From CAYOWQ01 sp964407695 (GTDB lineage Bacteria; Planctomycetota; Phycisphaerae; Phycisphaerales; SM1A02), in the NCBI GenBank assembly GCA_964407695.1, contig CAYOWQ010000013.1:1-64000 (forward strand): a DNA stretch of 64,000 bases, given 5' to 3'. Of this stretch, positions 48,446 through 57,511 are shown in pieces. A program made the position numbers and the translations under genes. Below the pieces are notes generated by a model, which saw only the letters and a list, made by a program, of their open reading frames with translations, had not been told where the DNA came from and did no database searches. The first letter of the stretch is position 1, and every line of letters starts with the position of its first letter.

Positions 48446-48580
48446 GATCCGTACTCCTCCTTTGGTTCAGAGAGACAGCGACCATCGCTGAATTCCTGTC
48501 ATTCGGAGAAGTGTACCCCCACTTGCACCATCGATCCTGCATGTCCGATTGGTGCGGCCACGCGACATGCGAGGTACAGG

Positions 48581-48620
48581 AAAAAGCGCCCTCCCGCCTG
48601 ACAGAGGACGAGAGAGCGCT
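48581..48620 (-). terminator. rho-independent terminator of the TIGR03118-like gene
   Basis: Read leftwards, AGCGCTCTCTC pairs with GGGAGGGCGCT (11 bp with G-U pairs), the loop is about 14 nt, and it is followed by TTTTTCC. It lies 33 bases after the stop codon at 48654. Confidence 0.75.
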
Positions 48621-48653
48621 GAAGTGAGAGAATCGTTCCGAGCGGTAGAGCGC

Positions 48654-49910
48654 TCAGCCTGACCAATTCGCCAGCAGTAATCCCAGATCGGCCCCATTGA
48701 CCGTTCCATCACCATTGAGGTCTGCCGCGTTTTCTGACGACTTCCATGCTGCGAGCAGGTCGCCGAGGTCGTCGCCGTCAATGACGCCATCATGGGTCAG
48801 GTCCGCGAGCGTCGCCGCATCCACATCGATGCGGCCGAACAGTCCGTGGGATTCATCCTCAATCCCCGCGGCGAAAAACAGTGAGTTCAAGGGACCGGCA
48901 TTCAGCCCGGTACCGAAGTGGAGACCCCAGAGGCCTTCAACCTCAAACGGCTTGCCTTCGGCGTCGTCGAGCTCTCCGAGGAGCGCACCGGTTGATTCAT
49001 CGAATGCGTTGATGTGACCATCGCCAAAGTTGCCGATCAGCATGGCGTTGCTGAAAGGTCCGAAGTTGGCCGGAGCCTTGGCGATGCCCCATGGCGCGTT
49101 GAGCACTCCTTCGCTGGCGAAGCGCATCTCAAGTCGACCCATCGTGTCGAACACGTTGACATACCCGAGGCCGGGGCCGGTCACATCCTCATCGGAATCC
49201 TCTTCTTTCAGGGCGTAGGTGACGAACACCTTGTCTCCAACGGTCTGGATCCCGAAGGGATGGAAGCCCTCCGGAATTGTCGGATCCTCAAACGCCCCAT
49301 CCACCTTGAAGTCGTCGAATTTCGAATCGTAGATCTCCACGCTGTTGTTGTGGAAATCGGTGACGAAGAGGAACTCCCCCTGGCGAGTGCTGGCGATGGC
49401 AAGGCCGCGGTAGCCGGCGGCTTCCTCCGAACTGTCGTGAGCCACCTGAGCCTGCGTCGAGGGCGGCGGCAGCGGCACCGCGGGGTTCCAGCCGGAAATC
49501 ACGCCGTCTTCAGAGGCGAAGATGAACCGCGCCGGCCCGGAGTTCACGCCATTGGTCACCACGAAATTGCTGCCACCATAGAACACGATGCCGGTCGGGC
49601 TGCCGGCCTTCTTCTTTCCAAACTTCGCCGGAGGAATGTTCACCACCAGCGAGTTCACGACACCCGTCGGGCCATAGAGTGTTGAGACGCCGGCATCGGC
49701 GTCGCTCACCCACCACACCCCGTTTGGCGCGGGATTTGGAGCAATGCCCCAGGGGTTGACGAGGTTCGGGTCAATGTGCTCCGCAGGCACGAAGCCATCT
49801 GATACCAGATCCCTCCGCAGATATTGCCCGTGAACTGTTCCCACCATAACCGCCATCGCGGCCACACTCGCCGCCTTTGCACCAACCGACATCCATCGAT
49901 CCGATGACAT
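48654..49910 (-). CDS. secreted TIGR03118-like protein with C-terminal dockerin repeats
   Basis: 418 residues. A signal peptide (AKAASVAAMAVMVGTVHG) is followed by a beta-propeller-like domain of about 330 residues with the family segments NPWGIAPNPAPNGVWWVSD, VFYGGSNFVVTNG, YRGLAIAS and LFVTDFHNNSVEIYD. These match the TIGR03118 family of secreted proteins of unknown role. The C-terminus has two calcium loops (ADLTHDGVIDGDDLGDLL and ADLNGDGTVNGADLGLLL). It is a single-gene unit with its own terminator. Confidence 0.85.
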   Translation of the reverse strand: MSSDRWMSVGAKAASVAAMAVMVGTVHGQYLRRDLVSDGFVPAEHIDPNLVNPWGIAPNPAPNGVWWVSDADAGVSTLYGPTGVVNSLVVNIPPAKFGKKKAGSPTGIVFYGGSNFVVTNGVNSGPARFIFASEDGVISGWNPAVPLPPPSTQAQVAHDSSEEAAGYRGLAIASTRQGEFLFVTDFHNNSVEIYDSKFDDFKVDGAFEDPTIPEGFHPFGIQTVGDKVFVTYALKEEDSDEDVTGPGLGYVNVFDTMGRLEMRFASEGVLNAPWGIAKAPANFGPFSNAMLIGNFGDGHINAFDESTGALLGELDDAEGKPFEVEGLWGLHFGTGLNAGPLNSLFFAAGIEDESHGLFGRIDVDAATLADLTHDGVIDGDDLGDLLAAWKSSENAADLNGDGTVNGADLGLLLANWSG

Positions 49911-50246
49911 GATTCATCCTTTCCCAAGTGACAGCCCCTCCGGCGATTGGCCGAAGCGAATGGATAACCCGGCCGGTTGCAGGAGCGCCGGCCACCATCC
50001 CGTGTGAAACACACGTCAGGCACGTTGTTGAACGCGAGCCGCGAACACTTCACTGCGCGTCAGACGATCGCTCGCGCGTGATCCCTGCTCCGGCTCGGCC
50101 GAGGTCGCTCGGCATCCACTCATGTCGTCAGGCCGAGAGAATCTTCCGGCAATCTCTCGTCTGAATCACAGCTTCGATCGCATGTCTGCGATACATTCAA
50201 CCCAAACCGGGCGTTCGTACGAACGCAGCGCTGACGATCCTTGAAG
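49911..50246. other. intergenic region, with a palindrome at 50211-50226
   Basis: 336 bases with no gene. The only structure I see is the perfect 16-bp palindrome GCGTTCGTACGAACGC (50211-50226), 21 bases after the yqaE-like stop on the minus strand. It could be an operator or a weak transcript end. It lacks a U-tract. Confidence 0.4.
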
Positions 50247-50420
50247 CTACTTAAGGATGACGTAGAGCGCGTGCAGGAAACCGGGGATCCAGAAGAGAAT
50301 AGTGAGGATGATGTTGAGGATGAGTTGGCCCCCGATACCCTCCTTCAAGCCCACCGCCAGTGGTGGAATGAAGATCGCGATAATGACGAGAAGCAGTTTC
50401 TGTTCGCTGACGTCGGCCAT
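50247..50420 (-). CDS. YqaE/Pmp3 family small membrane protein
   Basis: 57 residues. It begins MADVSEQKLLLVIIAIFIPP and has two membrane helices joined by a short loop (VGLKEGIGG), the Pmp3/YqaE layout. Members respond to membrane or salt stress and may modulate membrane potential. GGAGG stands five bases before the ATG. The longer in-frame extension upstream is poor sequence and was rejected. Confidence 0.88.
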   Translation of the reverse strand: MADVSEQKLLLVIIAIFIPPLAVGLKEGIGGQLILNIILTILFWIPGFLHALYVILK

Positions 50421-50641
50421 GTTCACCTCCACACGGTTGAGAAGACTCCAAACCTGTGAGCAGCGTAGCGACAGCCAGCGAGCTGTGCCAACGAAGCGCA
50501 GACTATCGGGACGGCCGTCACGCGGGGATAATGATTCCTGTGGTCCGTCCGACGAAGATAGAGGATGTGCGTCGGCAATGAAGCCGCCACGCACCTTCGC
50601 AAAGCCGGGCCCTATCAATGGCCCTCATCTGGAGCGTTCAC

Positions 50642-51181
50642 ATGTGTTGCCGAGCCCTACCCATCGGTTTCGTGAGTCTCGCCTTGGCGTCCAGCGCATC
50701 GATCCGGGCGCTGTGGCCGGCGGCGACAACCGCGTCAGTCGTTCCCATCGCTGCGACCGAAGACGGAGATGAGGACCAAGATGAAACAGCCATTGGACTC
50801 GACGAGGCACCTGCCGCGGTACAGGAAGCGGCCGTCAAGGTGGCGGGCGGACGAATCGCGATTACCAAGGTCGTCACGGAAAAGGATGATGAGATCATCG
50901 TCTACGAAATCGAATACACCCAGAATGGGGTGAATGGTGAAGCGACCATCTCGACGGCCGGCGACATTCTGGCCATCGAGAAGGATGTTCAGGATGGCCA
51001 GGTCCCCAACGCTGCGTGGACAGCGCTCAAGAAGGAGTTTCCCAATGCGAAGTTCGCCGATCCAGTGATCGTCACGGCGACGTACTACGAGATCGACGTC
51101 ATGATCGATGGACAGAAGCATGAGGTTCGCTTCAACGCAGCGGGCGATATTGATGACGACGAAGAGGGCGACGACGATTGA
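50642..51181 (+). CDS. secreted PepSY-like acidic protein
   Basis: 179 residues. A signal sequence (ALPIGFVSLALASSASI) is followed by two PepSY-like half-repeats: AAVKVAGGRIAITKVV with EIIVYEIEYTQNG, and AAWTALKKEFPNAKFAD with YYEIDVMIDGQKHEVRF. The C-terminus is strongly acidic (DDDEEGDDD). PepSY domains are often found beside two-component systems, as here, and may modulate the sensor or bind metal. GGAG lies seven bases before the ATG at 50642. The gene is followed 93 bases later by the response regulator. Confidence 0.78.
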   Translation: MCCRALPIGFVSLALASSASIRALWPAATTASVVPIAATEDGDEDQDETAIGLDEAPAAVQEAAVKVAGGRIAITKVVTEKDDEIIVYEIEYTQNGVNGEATISTAGDILAIEKDVQDGQVPNAAWTALKKEFPNAKFADPVIVTATYYEIDVMIDGQKHEVRFNAAGDIDDDEEGDDD

Positions 51182-51274
51182 GACACAGTCACACCCCGCT
51201 GCACGCCAATCTCGGTGCACTGCGGAAATCAGTCGTGCTGATCATCCCGGACCGCAGAACACTCGCCGCCTGCC

Positions 51275-51964
51275 ATGCGCATCCTGGTCGTTGAAGACTC
51301 CGCCGTTCTCCGCGAATCGCTGGCCCAGGGCCTGAGGGAGGCCGGATATGCCGTCGATGCCGTGGCCGATGGTCGCCGTGGCCTCATTCACGCCCGCACC
51401 ACCGACTACGACGTCATCATCCTCGACTGGATGCTCCCGGAGCTGGACGGGCTCTCGCTTCTCCGCGGCCTGCGGGAGAAGAACGTCGGCTCGGCAATCA
51501 TCATGCTCACCGCCCGTGACACCGTGAACGACAAGGTGCAGGGCTTAACCGGCGGTGCGGACGACTATCTCGTCAAACCGTTTGCGTTCAAGGAGCTCCT
51601 GGCCCGGGTTCAAGCGTTGGCCCGGCGCCGTCACGGCGAGCGCTCGCCCGTAATCCGAATCGGGCCGCTGGCCGTCGACACCGCAGCCCGCTGTGCCCGT
51701 ATGGTCCAGGCCGATACCGTCGCACCGATCCCGCTCTCACCGCGCGAATATGCCTTGCTTGAATTCCTCGCTCTCCGCCGCGGTACAGCCGCCACTCGCG
51801 CTGAAATCGAGGAACACCTCTACGACGATCGGTCGCAGGTCTTTTCCAACGCCGTCGATTCCGCCATCGCCGCCCTTCGTTCCAAGCTCGACTCCGCCGG
51901 GTGCCCGCCCATCATTCAGACCCGGCGCAAGGTCGGGTACCTGATCACCGAGGATCCGGCGTGA
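51275..51964 (+). CDS. OmpR-family response regulator
   Basis: 229 residues. The receiver domain has VEDSAVLRESLAQGLREAG, the phosphorylated aspartate in VIILDWMLPELDG (near residue 52), MLTARDT and DYLVKPF. The C-terminal winged helix (LSPREYALLEFLALRRGT, VDSAIAALRSKLD) binds DNA. It overlaps the following kinase gene by four bases (GTGA), so the pair is translationally coupled. Confidence 0.95.
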   Translation: MRILVVEDSAVLRESLAQGLREAGYAVDAVADGRRGLIHARTTDYDVIILDWMLPELDGLSLLRGLREKNVGSAIIMLTARDTVNDKVQGLTGGADDYLVKPFAFKELLARVQALARRRHGERSPVIRIGPLAVDTAARCARMVQADTVAPIPLSPREYALLEFLALRRGTAATRAEIEEHLYDDRSQVFSNAVDSAIAALRSKLDSAGCPPIIQTRRKVGYLITEDPA

Positions 51965-53397
51965 ACAGCATCCGATCCCGAACCTCGCTCATCGTCGCGG
52001 CCAGCGTTGCCGCCATTCTGGCCGCAGGCGGAGCTGGTTTGTATCTCGCGATCCGCTACGCCTTATCAACGCAATTTGATGGCGCCATTCAGGCTCGCGC
52101 TGATGCGCTCGAGTCGATGACCCACTCCGACGGCCAAGGAGTGGAATTCGATCTGACGGTCGGGACCACGCGAACCTCGACAGACGCCGTGTGTGGGTTC
52201 GACTTTGTCGTGTGGGTTCGCGATCCATCCACGGAGAAGTGGCAGGAGCTGGCAAGGTCTGAATCCCTTGCCGGTTCCTCCTGGCCTCCTCAAGCCGCTG
52301 ACCCGCTCAGACCCGGCGCCCGCGATCTGAGGATGGCGAACGGTGATGACGGCCGATCCCTGCTCATCGAGTTCGTGCCTGGTCGCGAGGACGATGAGCC
52401 CGACATTCCCTCGTCCACTTCCATCGCCATGCCGCCGATGGTCCGCATCCTTCTCGTCACCTCGCGCCAACCGCTCGATCGGGCGCTGGAAAATGTCCTC
52501 TGGTCGATCCTGGGTATCGGCGTTCTCCTCGCCGGGGCATCGGCCGCCGTGGTGTGGTGGGCGGTTGGCCGCGGACTCCAGCCGCTGAATCATCTTTCTG
52601 AAACGGTGTCAACGATCGGGCCGACGTCGCTCGAGGTCCGATTTGAATCCGCAGGGCTGCCCGCAGAACTCTCCCCCATCGCCGATCAACTCACCTTGCT
52701 CGTTCGTCGCCTGCGTGCCGCGTTTGAACGCGAACAGCGCTTCACCGCATCGGCCAGCCACGAGCTGCGCACCCCCATCGCCGAATTGCGCATGTTGATC
52801 GAGGTGGCCGCCGGTCGCTCGCGTACCGCCACGGAATGGGAAGCCGTGGGTGCAAAGGCCATCGGCGTCCTGGATCGGGCTCAGGCACTCTGCGAATCGC
52901 TGCTCACGCTCGCGCGGATGCGCCACTCTCCCCCGCCGCTGGCGGCCCCGGTCCTGGTCTTGCCGGTTCTTTGTGAAGAGGCTGATCGTTCGCACGCCCG
53001 ACACCGTTCAGACCCGAAGCTGTTGCACATCGATTGTCCTGCAAACGCCACAGCCCGCATCGATTCTGCCGGCCTCGCCACCATCCTGTCCAACCTGATC
53101 GACAACGCCTTGCATCACGGCCAGGTCTCATCCACTTCCCCCGTCGAGTGTCGCGTCTCGATGACCAGCGCCCACATCGATATCACTATCTCCAATCCCG
53201 CCCCGAATCTTGGGGCAGAGGATGCCGCACACCTCTTCGAACCGTTCTGGCAGGCTGATGCAGCGCGATCGGGCCGGAACGGCTTCGGCCTCGGCCTCGC
53301 TCTCTGTAAGACGCTGGCCGAAGCCAACGGCGGTGAGATTCATGCAACCGTCAGCATGGATCATCGGCTGGCCATGACGGTGACACTGCCCACGTAG
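51961..53397 (+). CDS. sensor histidine kinase
   Basis: 478 residues from the GTG at 51961, which overlaps the regulator stop. Membrane segment 1 is near residues 10-32. A periplasmic domain of about 140 residues follows, and membrane segment 2 (ILGIGVLLAGASAAVVWWAV) leads into a HAMP segment. The HisKA domain has FTASASHELRTPIAELRM, and the ATPase domain has NLIDNALHHG and GFGLGLALC. This is the QseC/TctE-like layout. The upstream PepSY-like protein is a candidate ligand or regulator of the periplasmic domain. Confidence 0.93.
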   Translation: MNSIRSRTSLIVAASVAAILAAGGAGLYLAIRYALSTQFDGAIQARADALESMTHSDGQGVEFDLTVGTTRTSTDAVCGFDFVVWVRDPSTEKWQELARSESLAGSSWPPQAADPLRPGARDLRMANGDDGRSLLIEFVPGREDDEPDIPSSTSIAMPPMVRILLVTSRQPLDRALENVLWSILGIGVLLAGASAAVVWWAVGRGLQPLNHLSETVSTIGPTSLEVRFESAGLPAELSPIADQLTLLVRRLRAAFEREQRFTASASHELRTPIAELRMLIEVAAGRSRTATEWEAVGAKAIGVLDRAQALCESLLTLARMRHSPPPLAAPVLVLPVLCEEADRSHARHRSDPKLLHIDCPANATARIDSAGLATILSNLIDNALHHGQVSSTSPVECRVSMTSAHIDITISNPAPNLGAEDAAHLFEPFWQADAARSGRNGFGLGLALCKTLAEANGGEIHATVSMDHRLAMTVTLPT

Positions 53398-53497
53398 AGA
53401 CCTGGCCGCTTGGCGACCGCAGTGCGGAGTGGAATCACCCGCGGCGGGCGATCCTGTGATAGCGTCTCACCGTCATGCCAGAGGGAGCCCACGCACC

Positions 53498-53857
53498 ATG
53501 ACCGATCCCATCGGCCTCTTGCCCTTCATTCCCGGCGGCAAAGACTTTCAGCGCAGCCGCGAATTCTTCGCCGCCCTCGGTTTCCGCGAAGAATGGTCCA
53601 ACGGCGGCTATGTCGGCATGGCGTGGGGCGATGCCCGCTTCATCCTGCAGGATTTCGACAACATTGAGTTCGCGTCCAACCTCATGGCGAAGATCGAAGT
53701 GCCCAACCTCGATGCGTGGTGGGCCGACGTTGAACCGAAGCAGTTGGAGCAACGTTTCGAGGGTGTGAAGATCAAACCCCCCACCACCTTCCCATGGGGT
53801 CGAGAGGTGAACATCATCGACCTCGCCGGGGTGTGCTGGCACATCGGCGTGCGATGA
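53498..53857 (+). CDS. glyoxalase/bleomycin-resistance fold protein
   Basis: 119 residues, VOC superfamily. It has DFQRSREFFAALGF, VGMAWGDARFILQDF, the middle strand NLMAKIEVPNLDAWWADV and the closing strand WGREVNIIDLAGVCWHIG, which make up the paired beta-alpha-beta-beta-beta modules. The metal ligands are not all obvious, so it may be non-enzymatic. GAGGGAG stands about 12 bases before the ATG. A hairpin follows 71 bases downstream. Confidence 0.85.
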   Translation: MTDPIGLLPFIPGGKDFQRSREFFAALGFREEWSNGGYVGMAWGDARFILQDFDNIEFASNLMAKIEVPNLDAWWADVEPKQLEQRFEGVKIKPPTTFPWGREVNIIDLAGVCWHIGVR

Positions 53858-53928
53858 AGTGATGCCGTCATCTTCGCAATCGCAGCGACCCGGGCTGCCG
53901 CTGCACCCGCGCTGGCGCTGGTCCATAA

Positions 53929-53962
53929 CGACACCACCCGCGAGTGTTCGCGGGTGGTGTCG
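53929..53962. terminator. strong stem-loop, probable transcription end
   Basis: A perfect 15-bp stem (CGACACCACCCGCGA / TCGCGGGTGGTGTCG) with loop GTGT lies downstream of the glyoxalase-fold gene. There is no U-tract, so rho-independent termination is not proven. Its arms resemble those of the terminator at 23713-23742. Confidence 0.6.
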
Positions 53963-54282
53963 AATTCAGCCGTGTCGCCGTGGATCGGGCTCGCCGGACA
54001 CGCGGCGATCAAAAGGAGTAGGCGCCATGGCCAGGCGCTCCGTACCGCACTCGAAGAGAACGGATTTTCCCATCCGGCCTTCCCTCTCACGGCTCAGGAA
54101 GTCTTCGTCGGCGTGGAACCGCCGAAGCGCTGCACGAATACGTGTGCAACACCGGTGTCAAGCGTGCCTTTCCCGTCTTCGATATCGGTCCCATGCGGGC
54201 AGACCTGAAGCCCACCGCGAAATTCTTTGCCGCCCGCCGACGCCGCATGTCTTGTTCCCGACGCCATCCGGCGTTGACCGCT

Positions 54283-54492
54283 TCCCCGCCGTCCTTCCTC
54301 TCTTCCACGCCGTCCTTCCTCTCTTCCACGCCGTCTTTGCTTCCTTCCACGCCGTCTTTTCTCTCTTCCACGCCGTCTTTCCTTCCTTCAACGCCGTCTT
54401 TGCTTCCTTCAACGCCGTCTTTGCTTCCTTCCAAGCCTTCTGTGCGCTGGCCCACGCCGCCTTTGGTTGCCTTCACGCCGCCTTTCATGCGC
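54283..54492. repeat. second 21-bp tandem array
   Basis: About ten copies of a 21-bp unit (typical copy CCGTCTTTGCTTCCTTCCAC plus G), the last three degenerate, with no spacers. All frames remain open, giving spurious proteins such as repeats of STPSLLP. The rest of the gap 53963-54678 has no gene I can support. A frame starting at 54026 with a fair ribosome-binding site reads through the array, but its sequence has no protein-like features. Confidence 0.85.
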
Positions 54493-54678
54493 TCCTCGCC
54501 ATGTCCACCCGCGTTATTCGTGCAGGAATGCCGGCGCTGCGGAGCCGCGAGCCGCCGACCAGCGCTGGCAAAGCGCTCGCGGCAGCAGGAATAAACCACC
54601 CACCGCAGCCGCATCACCACCCACACCGCTGAAGCGGCTCGCGGCCCCTGCCGATGAGTGCTGCATCACGAGCTTCCC

Positions 54679-55455
54679 ATGCCCGGAACGAACTACCTGC
54701 CCACGCGCGATGCTGCGCTCATCACCTGGGCCACCAACTTCGATCAGAAGGTGCGTGCTGCCTACACAGACCTCGGTCTCTCCACCGATCAGGCCACCGA
54801 GCTGACCGCAGCGCTGCTCCTCTTCAGCGCCAACCACCAGACCGCCAACAACCCCGACACCCGTTCGCCCACCGCCATCATCGCCAAGGATGGGGCGCGG
54901 CACGCGCTGGTGCAATTGATCCGCAGCCTCGCCCGCATCATTCACGCCCATCCGGCCGTGACCGATGTCGAGCGCTCGGAACTCGGCCTGAGCCTGCGCG
55001 ATCGCTCTCAATCGCCCATCCCCGCGCCGACCATCGCCCCCGGCCTCGACATCATCAGCGCGGTGGGCAGAACCATTCATCTCCGCCTGCATGAATCGAG
55101 TGCTTCCTTGCGCAGAGGCAAACCGCGCGGTGTGGCCGCCGCGGGTTTCTATTCATCCATCGGCGCTGCTCCGCCCGCGGAACTCGACGACTGGCACTTC
55201 CACGGCCACGCCAGCCGCACGCGGGTGTCGCTGGCGTTTGCCGCTGAGATTCCGCCCGGCGCCCTCATCTGGCTCACCGCCCGCTGGCTCAACCCCCGCA
55301 TGCAGCCCGGCCCCCTCGCCCACCCCGTCTCCATCCACCTCGGCGGCGGGGTCAGCACCGGTGTTGGGGCCGGCGCTCGCGGCAGCACCCTCGGCAGCGG
55401 CAGCGGCGTGGCCGGATCACTTCTCAGCAGCTCCCTCATCCGCAAGGCGGCGTGA
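54679..55455 (+). CDS. unknown protein, paralogue of 24490-25257
   Basis: 258 residues from the ATG at 54679. The N-terminal helical half (YLPTRDAALITWATNFDQKV, then LLLFSANHQTANNPDTRSP and AIIAKDGARHALVQLI) aligns in order with the protein at 24490-25257. The C-terminal half has a beta domain with ALIWLTARWLNPRMQPGPLA, matching the fibronectin-like strand pair of the paralogue, then a Gly/Ser-rich tail. No signal peptide. It stands alone after the second 21-bp array. Function unknown. Confidence 0.72.
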   Translation: MPGTNYLPTRDAALITWATNFDQKVRAAYTDLGLSTDQATELTAALLLFSANHQTANNPDTRSPTAIIAKDGARHALVQLIRSLARIIHAHPAVTDVERSELGLSLRDRSQSPIPAPTIAPGLDIISAVGRTIHLRLHESSASLRRGKPRGVAAAGFYSSIGAAPPAELDDWHFHGHASRTRVSLAFAAEIPPGALIWLTARWLNPRMQPGPLAHPVSIHLGGGVSTGVGAGARGSTLGSGSGVAGSLLSSSLIRKAA

Positions 55456-55591
55456 AGTATGCAATTGATGTCACTATCATCGCGAAGGCGACCGCCTATC
55501 TTTTCTCTCGTGGACGAGCCCGGACCGCCCTCCGCTTCGAAGGCGACTCAACTGCGGACCGAGCCAATGAAGATCTCCCGATGCAGGTCCA

Positions 55592-55759
55592 TCAGTGGAC
55601 ACAAGTCCAGTTGATATTTTCGGCGGTTGGTCCCTCCGCCTTAGCCCACTGAACTGCATCCGCAAATTGGCGCATTACACGTTCAGGATGGTCGAGCCCG
55701 CCATCCCAATCGGGTAAAAAACCAAACCCGATTCGGCAACGGGCGCGTGCACCGATCAT
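55592..55759 (-). CDS. 55-residue protein, third gene of a coupled operon
   Basis: The ATG at 55759 overlaps the upstream TGA as ATGA. The sequence begins MIGARARCRIGFGFLPDWDG and continues with a helix (HPERVMRQFADAVQWAKAEG). There is no membrane segment or signal. No family is recognised. The chain of ATGA overlaps from 57511 to here is the main evidence that it is translated. From 55456 to 55591 there is nothing I can identify. Confidence 0.55.
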   Translation of the reverse strand: MIGARARCRIGFGFLPDWDGGLDHPERVMRQFADAVQWAKAEGPTAENINWTCVH

Positions 55760-56054
55760 TCGTCCTCGAAGACTACCTTGCAAGCTGCAGTCATACCTCC
55801 GCTAGATCGCACAGATATTGTCGAATTGGCCAAGGCATCCGCCACAGCAGTTCCATAGAGATGGATTTCGCCCTCCCACCGAGCCGGAAGACGGATTGCG
55901 GGATTTCCTAGATGGATCAATTTCCAGCCGGCGAAACTCGCCTGTAGGGGACCGACGGTATCAATGCACGGCGCGGAGGGCGACCTACTGCGATCGTGGC
56001 CGATGTGCCCAGAAGTATCGGTGCTATCAGTATTGAAACGCGCCAACGGTTCAT
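55756..56054 (-). pseudogene. frameshifted gene between two ATGA overlaps
   Basis: The ATG at 56054 overlaps the stop of the upstream gene (ATGA) and starts a signal-peptide-like sequence, MNRWRVSILIAPILLGTSAT. That frame hits a stop after 45 codons. The neighbouring frame carries plausible protein (GPLQASFAGWKLIHLGNPAI, GEIHLYGTAVADALANS) and stops at 55756, where ATGA begins the next gene. The distance, 299 nt, is not a multiple of three, so a single-base indel near 55970-55990 would join the two. It is either a real frameshift or a sequencing error. The product would be a secreted protein of about 99 residues. Confidence 0.55.
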
Positions 56055-57511
56055 TGTCCTAACCATCCTTTCGCTTGGTATTTTTGAAATGTTCCTTCAA
56101 CAAAGGACCAGCCCTCGTCGTGGTAGATCAACTTGACGGCGCGTATCGGCACGCCACCGTCGTCCTTCAACGATTCCCATCGGCCCTGCGGTCCGAGCAG
56201 GTGCGACACCGAGATCACCATCGACTCGATCTCCTGGTCATACCGGGCACGCTGGGGGTCGGTCAGGATGGCGCGGGTTTGGTTCAGGGCGGTGGCGATG
56301 GTGTTTCGCATCTCCGCCAGCCGCCGGATCGGCAAGGTTTCGCGAATGGCCGGATCACCAATTTTTCGCGGCCGAAGGATGGCTGCCTCGAAGGCGTTCA
56401 GAGCGGCCTCTCGCCGCTGCGCCATGTCAGTGCGATAGCTCTCGGCAATGCCGCTGAGGCGCTCAACCTGTGCCGGTTCCAGCGGCCCGACGATGCGGGT
56501 GCACCAGTTCAGGAGATCATCCGGGGCTGCCGGCTCAAACAGGACCGGAGCGAGAGTCTGTCGCCAGCGGTCTGTCCATTCCCGGCGAAGCTCGGCCGCA
56601 AATTCAGACCCGCACGGCTCGGCGAGATCATCAAGCGTTGCCAGCACCCGGTTGGAGCTCTCCCGCAGAAGCTGATACATCAGCCGGGGATAATCGAGGG
56701 CACGCTGCAGTTGCTGCCGCTGCGAGGCGTCGTCGAGATCATACGAACCCTGGGGGTGAAACTCGGGGGGTCGGGTTCTGGCTTCCCGGGCCGGGGCGCG
56801 CATGACGTAATACTTCTGCTCGAAATCAATGCCGATGGTGCGAATGGACTTCATCGCGCTGCGACTGGCTTCAACGCACGGCTGATCGGCGTCGACGCCT
56901 TCAGCCTTGACATCAGTGGCGAGAAGCGCGGCGAAGTTCTCCTTCGGAGCGAACATGGTTTCGACGTAGGCGGAAAAATCGAGTGGACGCTCGAGGGTCT
57001 GCCAGTCGATATCCGGCGGGTAATAAAGCTCGTTTGAGCAGAAGATCAGCGGCCGGATGGTGGCGAAGGCGCTGCGCTGGTCGTCGGTGGTGAGCAGCCC
57101 TTCCACGGCGGCGAGAAAATCCTCCTGCTGCCGGGATTCGGATTGGCGAAGCTTGTATCCGGTCAACGACGCCTGATACATCACCTCGGCCACACGATGA
57201 TCCACCTCAGCCTTGTCGCCGCCGGCGCTTCGAATCTGTTTGATTTCGGCCATGAAGGGCGCAGTCGAGCGCCCCATCTCGACGTCGAGCGATTGGATTG
57301 AGACAAGGTACGACTCGAACAACGGGTCGAGCTCAGCATGCTGGTCGGGCGTCAGCCCCAACCGCTCAACAATCTCTGCATAGATCGGCCGGTCAACAAC
57401 GTTTTGCAGATGGTCGAACCCCGGCCGATTCTCCGCAACGGTAACTGCAGACAACGCCAAGGTAGTAGCTGCGGTTAGCAATTTGAAGCATTGCTCGATC
57501 CTGTTGCCCAC
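56051..57511 (-). CDS. secreted helical protein of unknown function
   Basis: 486 residues from a GTG at 57511 with GGGAGG five bases upstream. A signal peptide (LLTAATTLALSAVTVA) is followed by an all-helical body. Early on there is RLGLTPDQHAELDPLFESY, and later LTTDDQRSAF and ILTDPQRARYDQ, spaced LTxxQ-like turns that recall Spy/CpxP periplasmic chaperones, though it is much longer. Two cysteines are spaced far apart. It heads a three-gene ATGA-coupled operon. Role unknown. Confidence 0.75.
   Translation of the reverse strand: MGNRIEQCFKLLTAATTLALSAVTVAENRPGFDHLQNVVDRPIYAEIVERLGLTPDQHAELDPLFESYLVSIQSLDVEMGRSTAPFMAEIKQIRSAGGDKAEVDHRVAEVMYQASLTGYKLRQSESRQQEDFLAAVEGLLTTDDQRSAFATIRPLIFCSNELYYPPDIDWQTLERPLDFSAYVETMFAPKENFAALLATDVKAEGVDADQPCVEASRSAMKSIRTIGIDFEQKYYVMRAPAREARTRPPEFHPQGSYDLDDASQRQQLQRALDYPRLMYQLLRESSNRVLATLDDLAEPCGSEFAAELRREWTDRWRQTLAPVLFEPAAPDDLLNWCTRIVGPLEPAQVERLSGIAESYRTDMAQRREAALNAFEAAILRPRKIGDPAIRETLPIRRLAEMRNTIATALNQTRAILTDPQRARYDQEIESMVISVSHLLGPQGRWESLKDDGGVPIRAVKLIYHDEGWSFVEGTFQKYQAKGWLGQ

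Noticed and set aside
53859..54632. Long frames on both strands through the second tandem array
   Set aside because: The proteins are repeats of a few residues with no folded-domain features, and frames on both strands are equally open.
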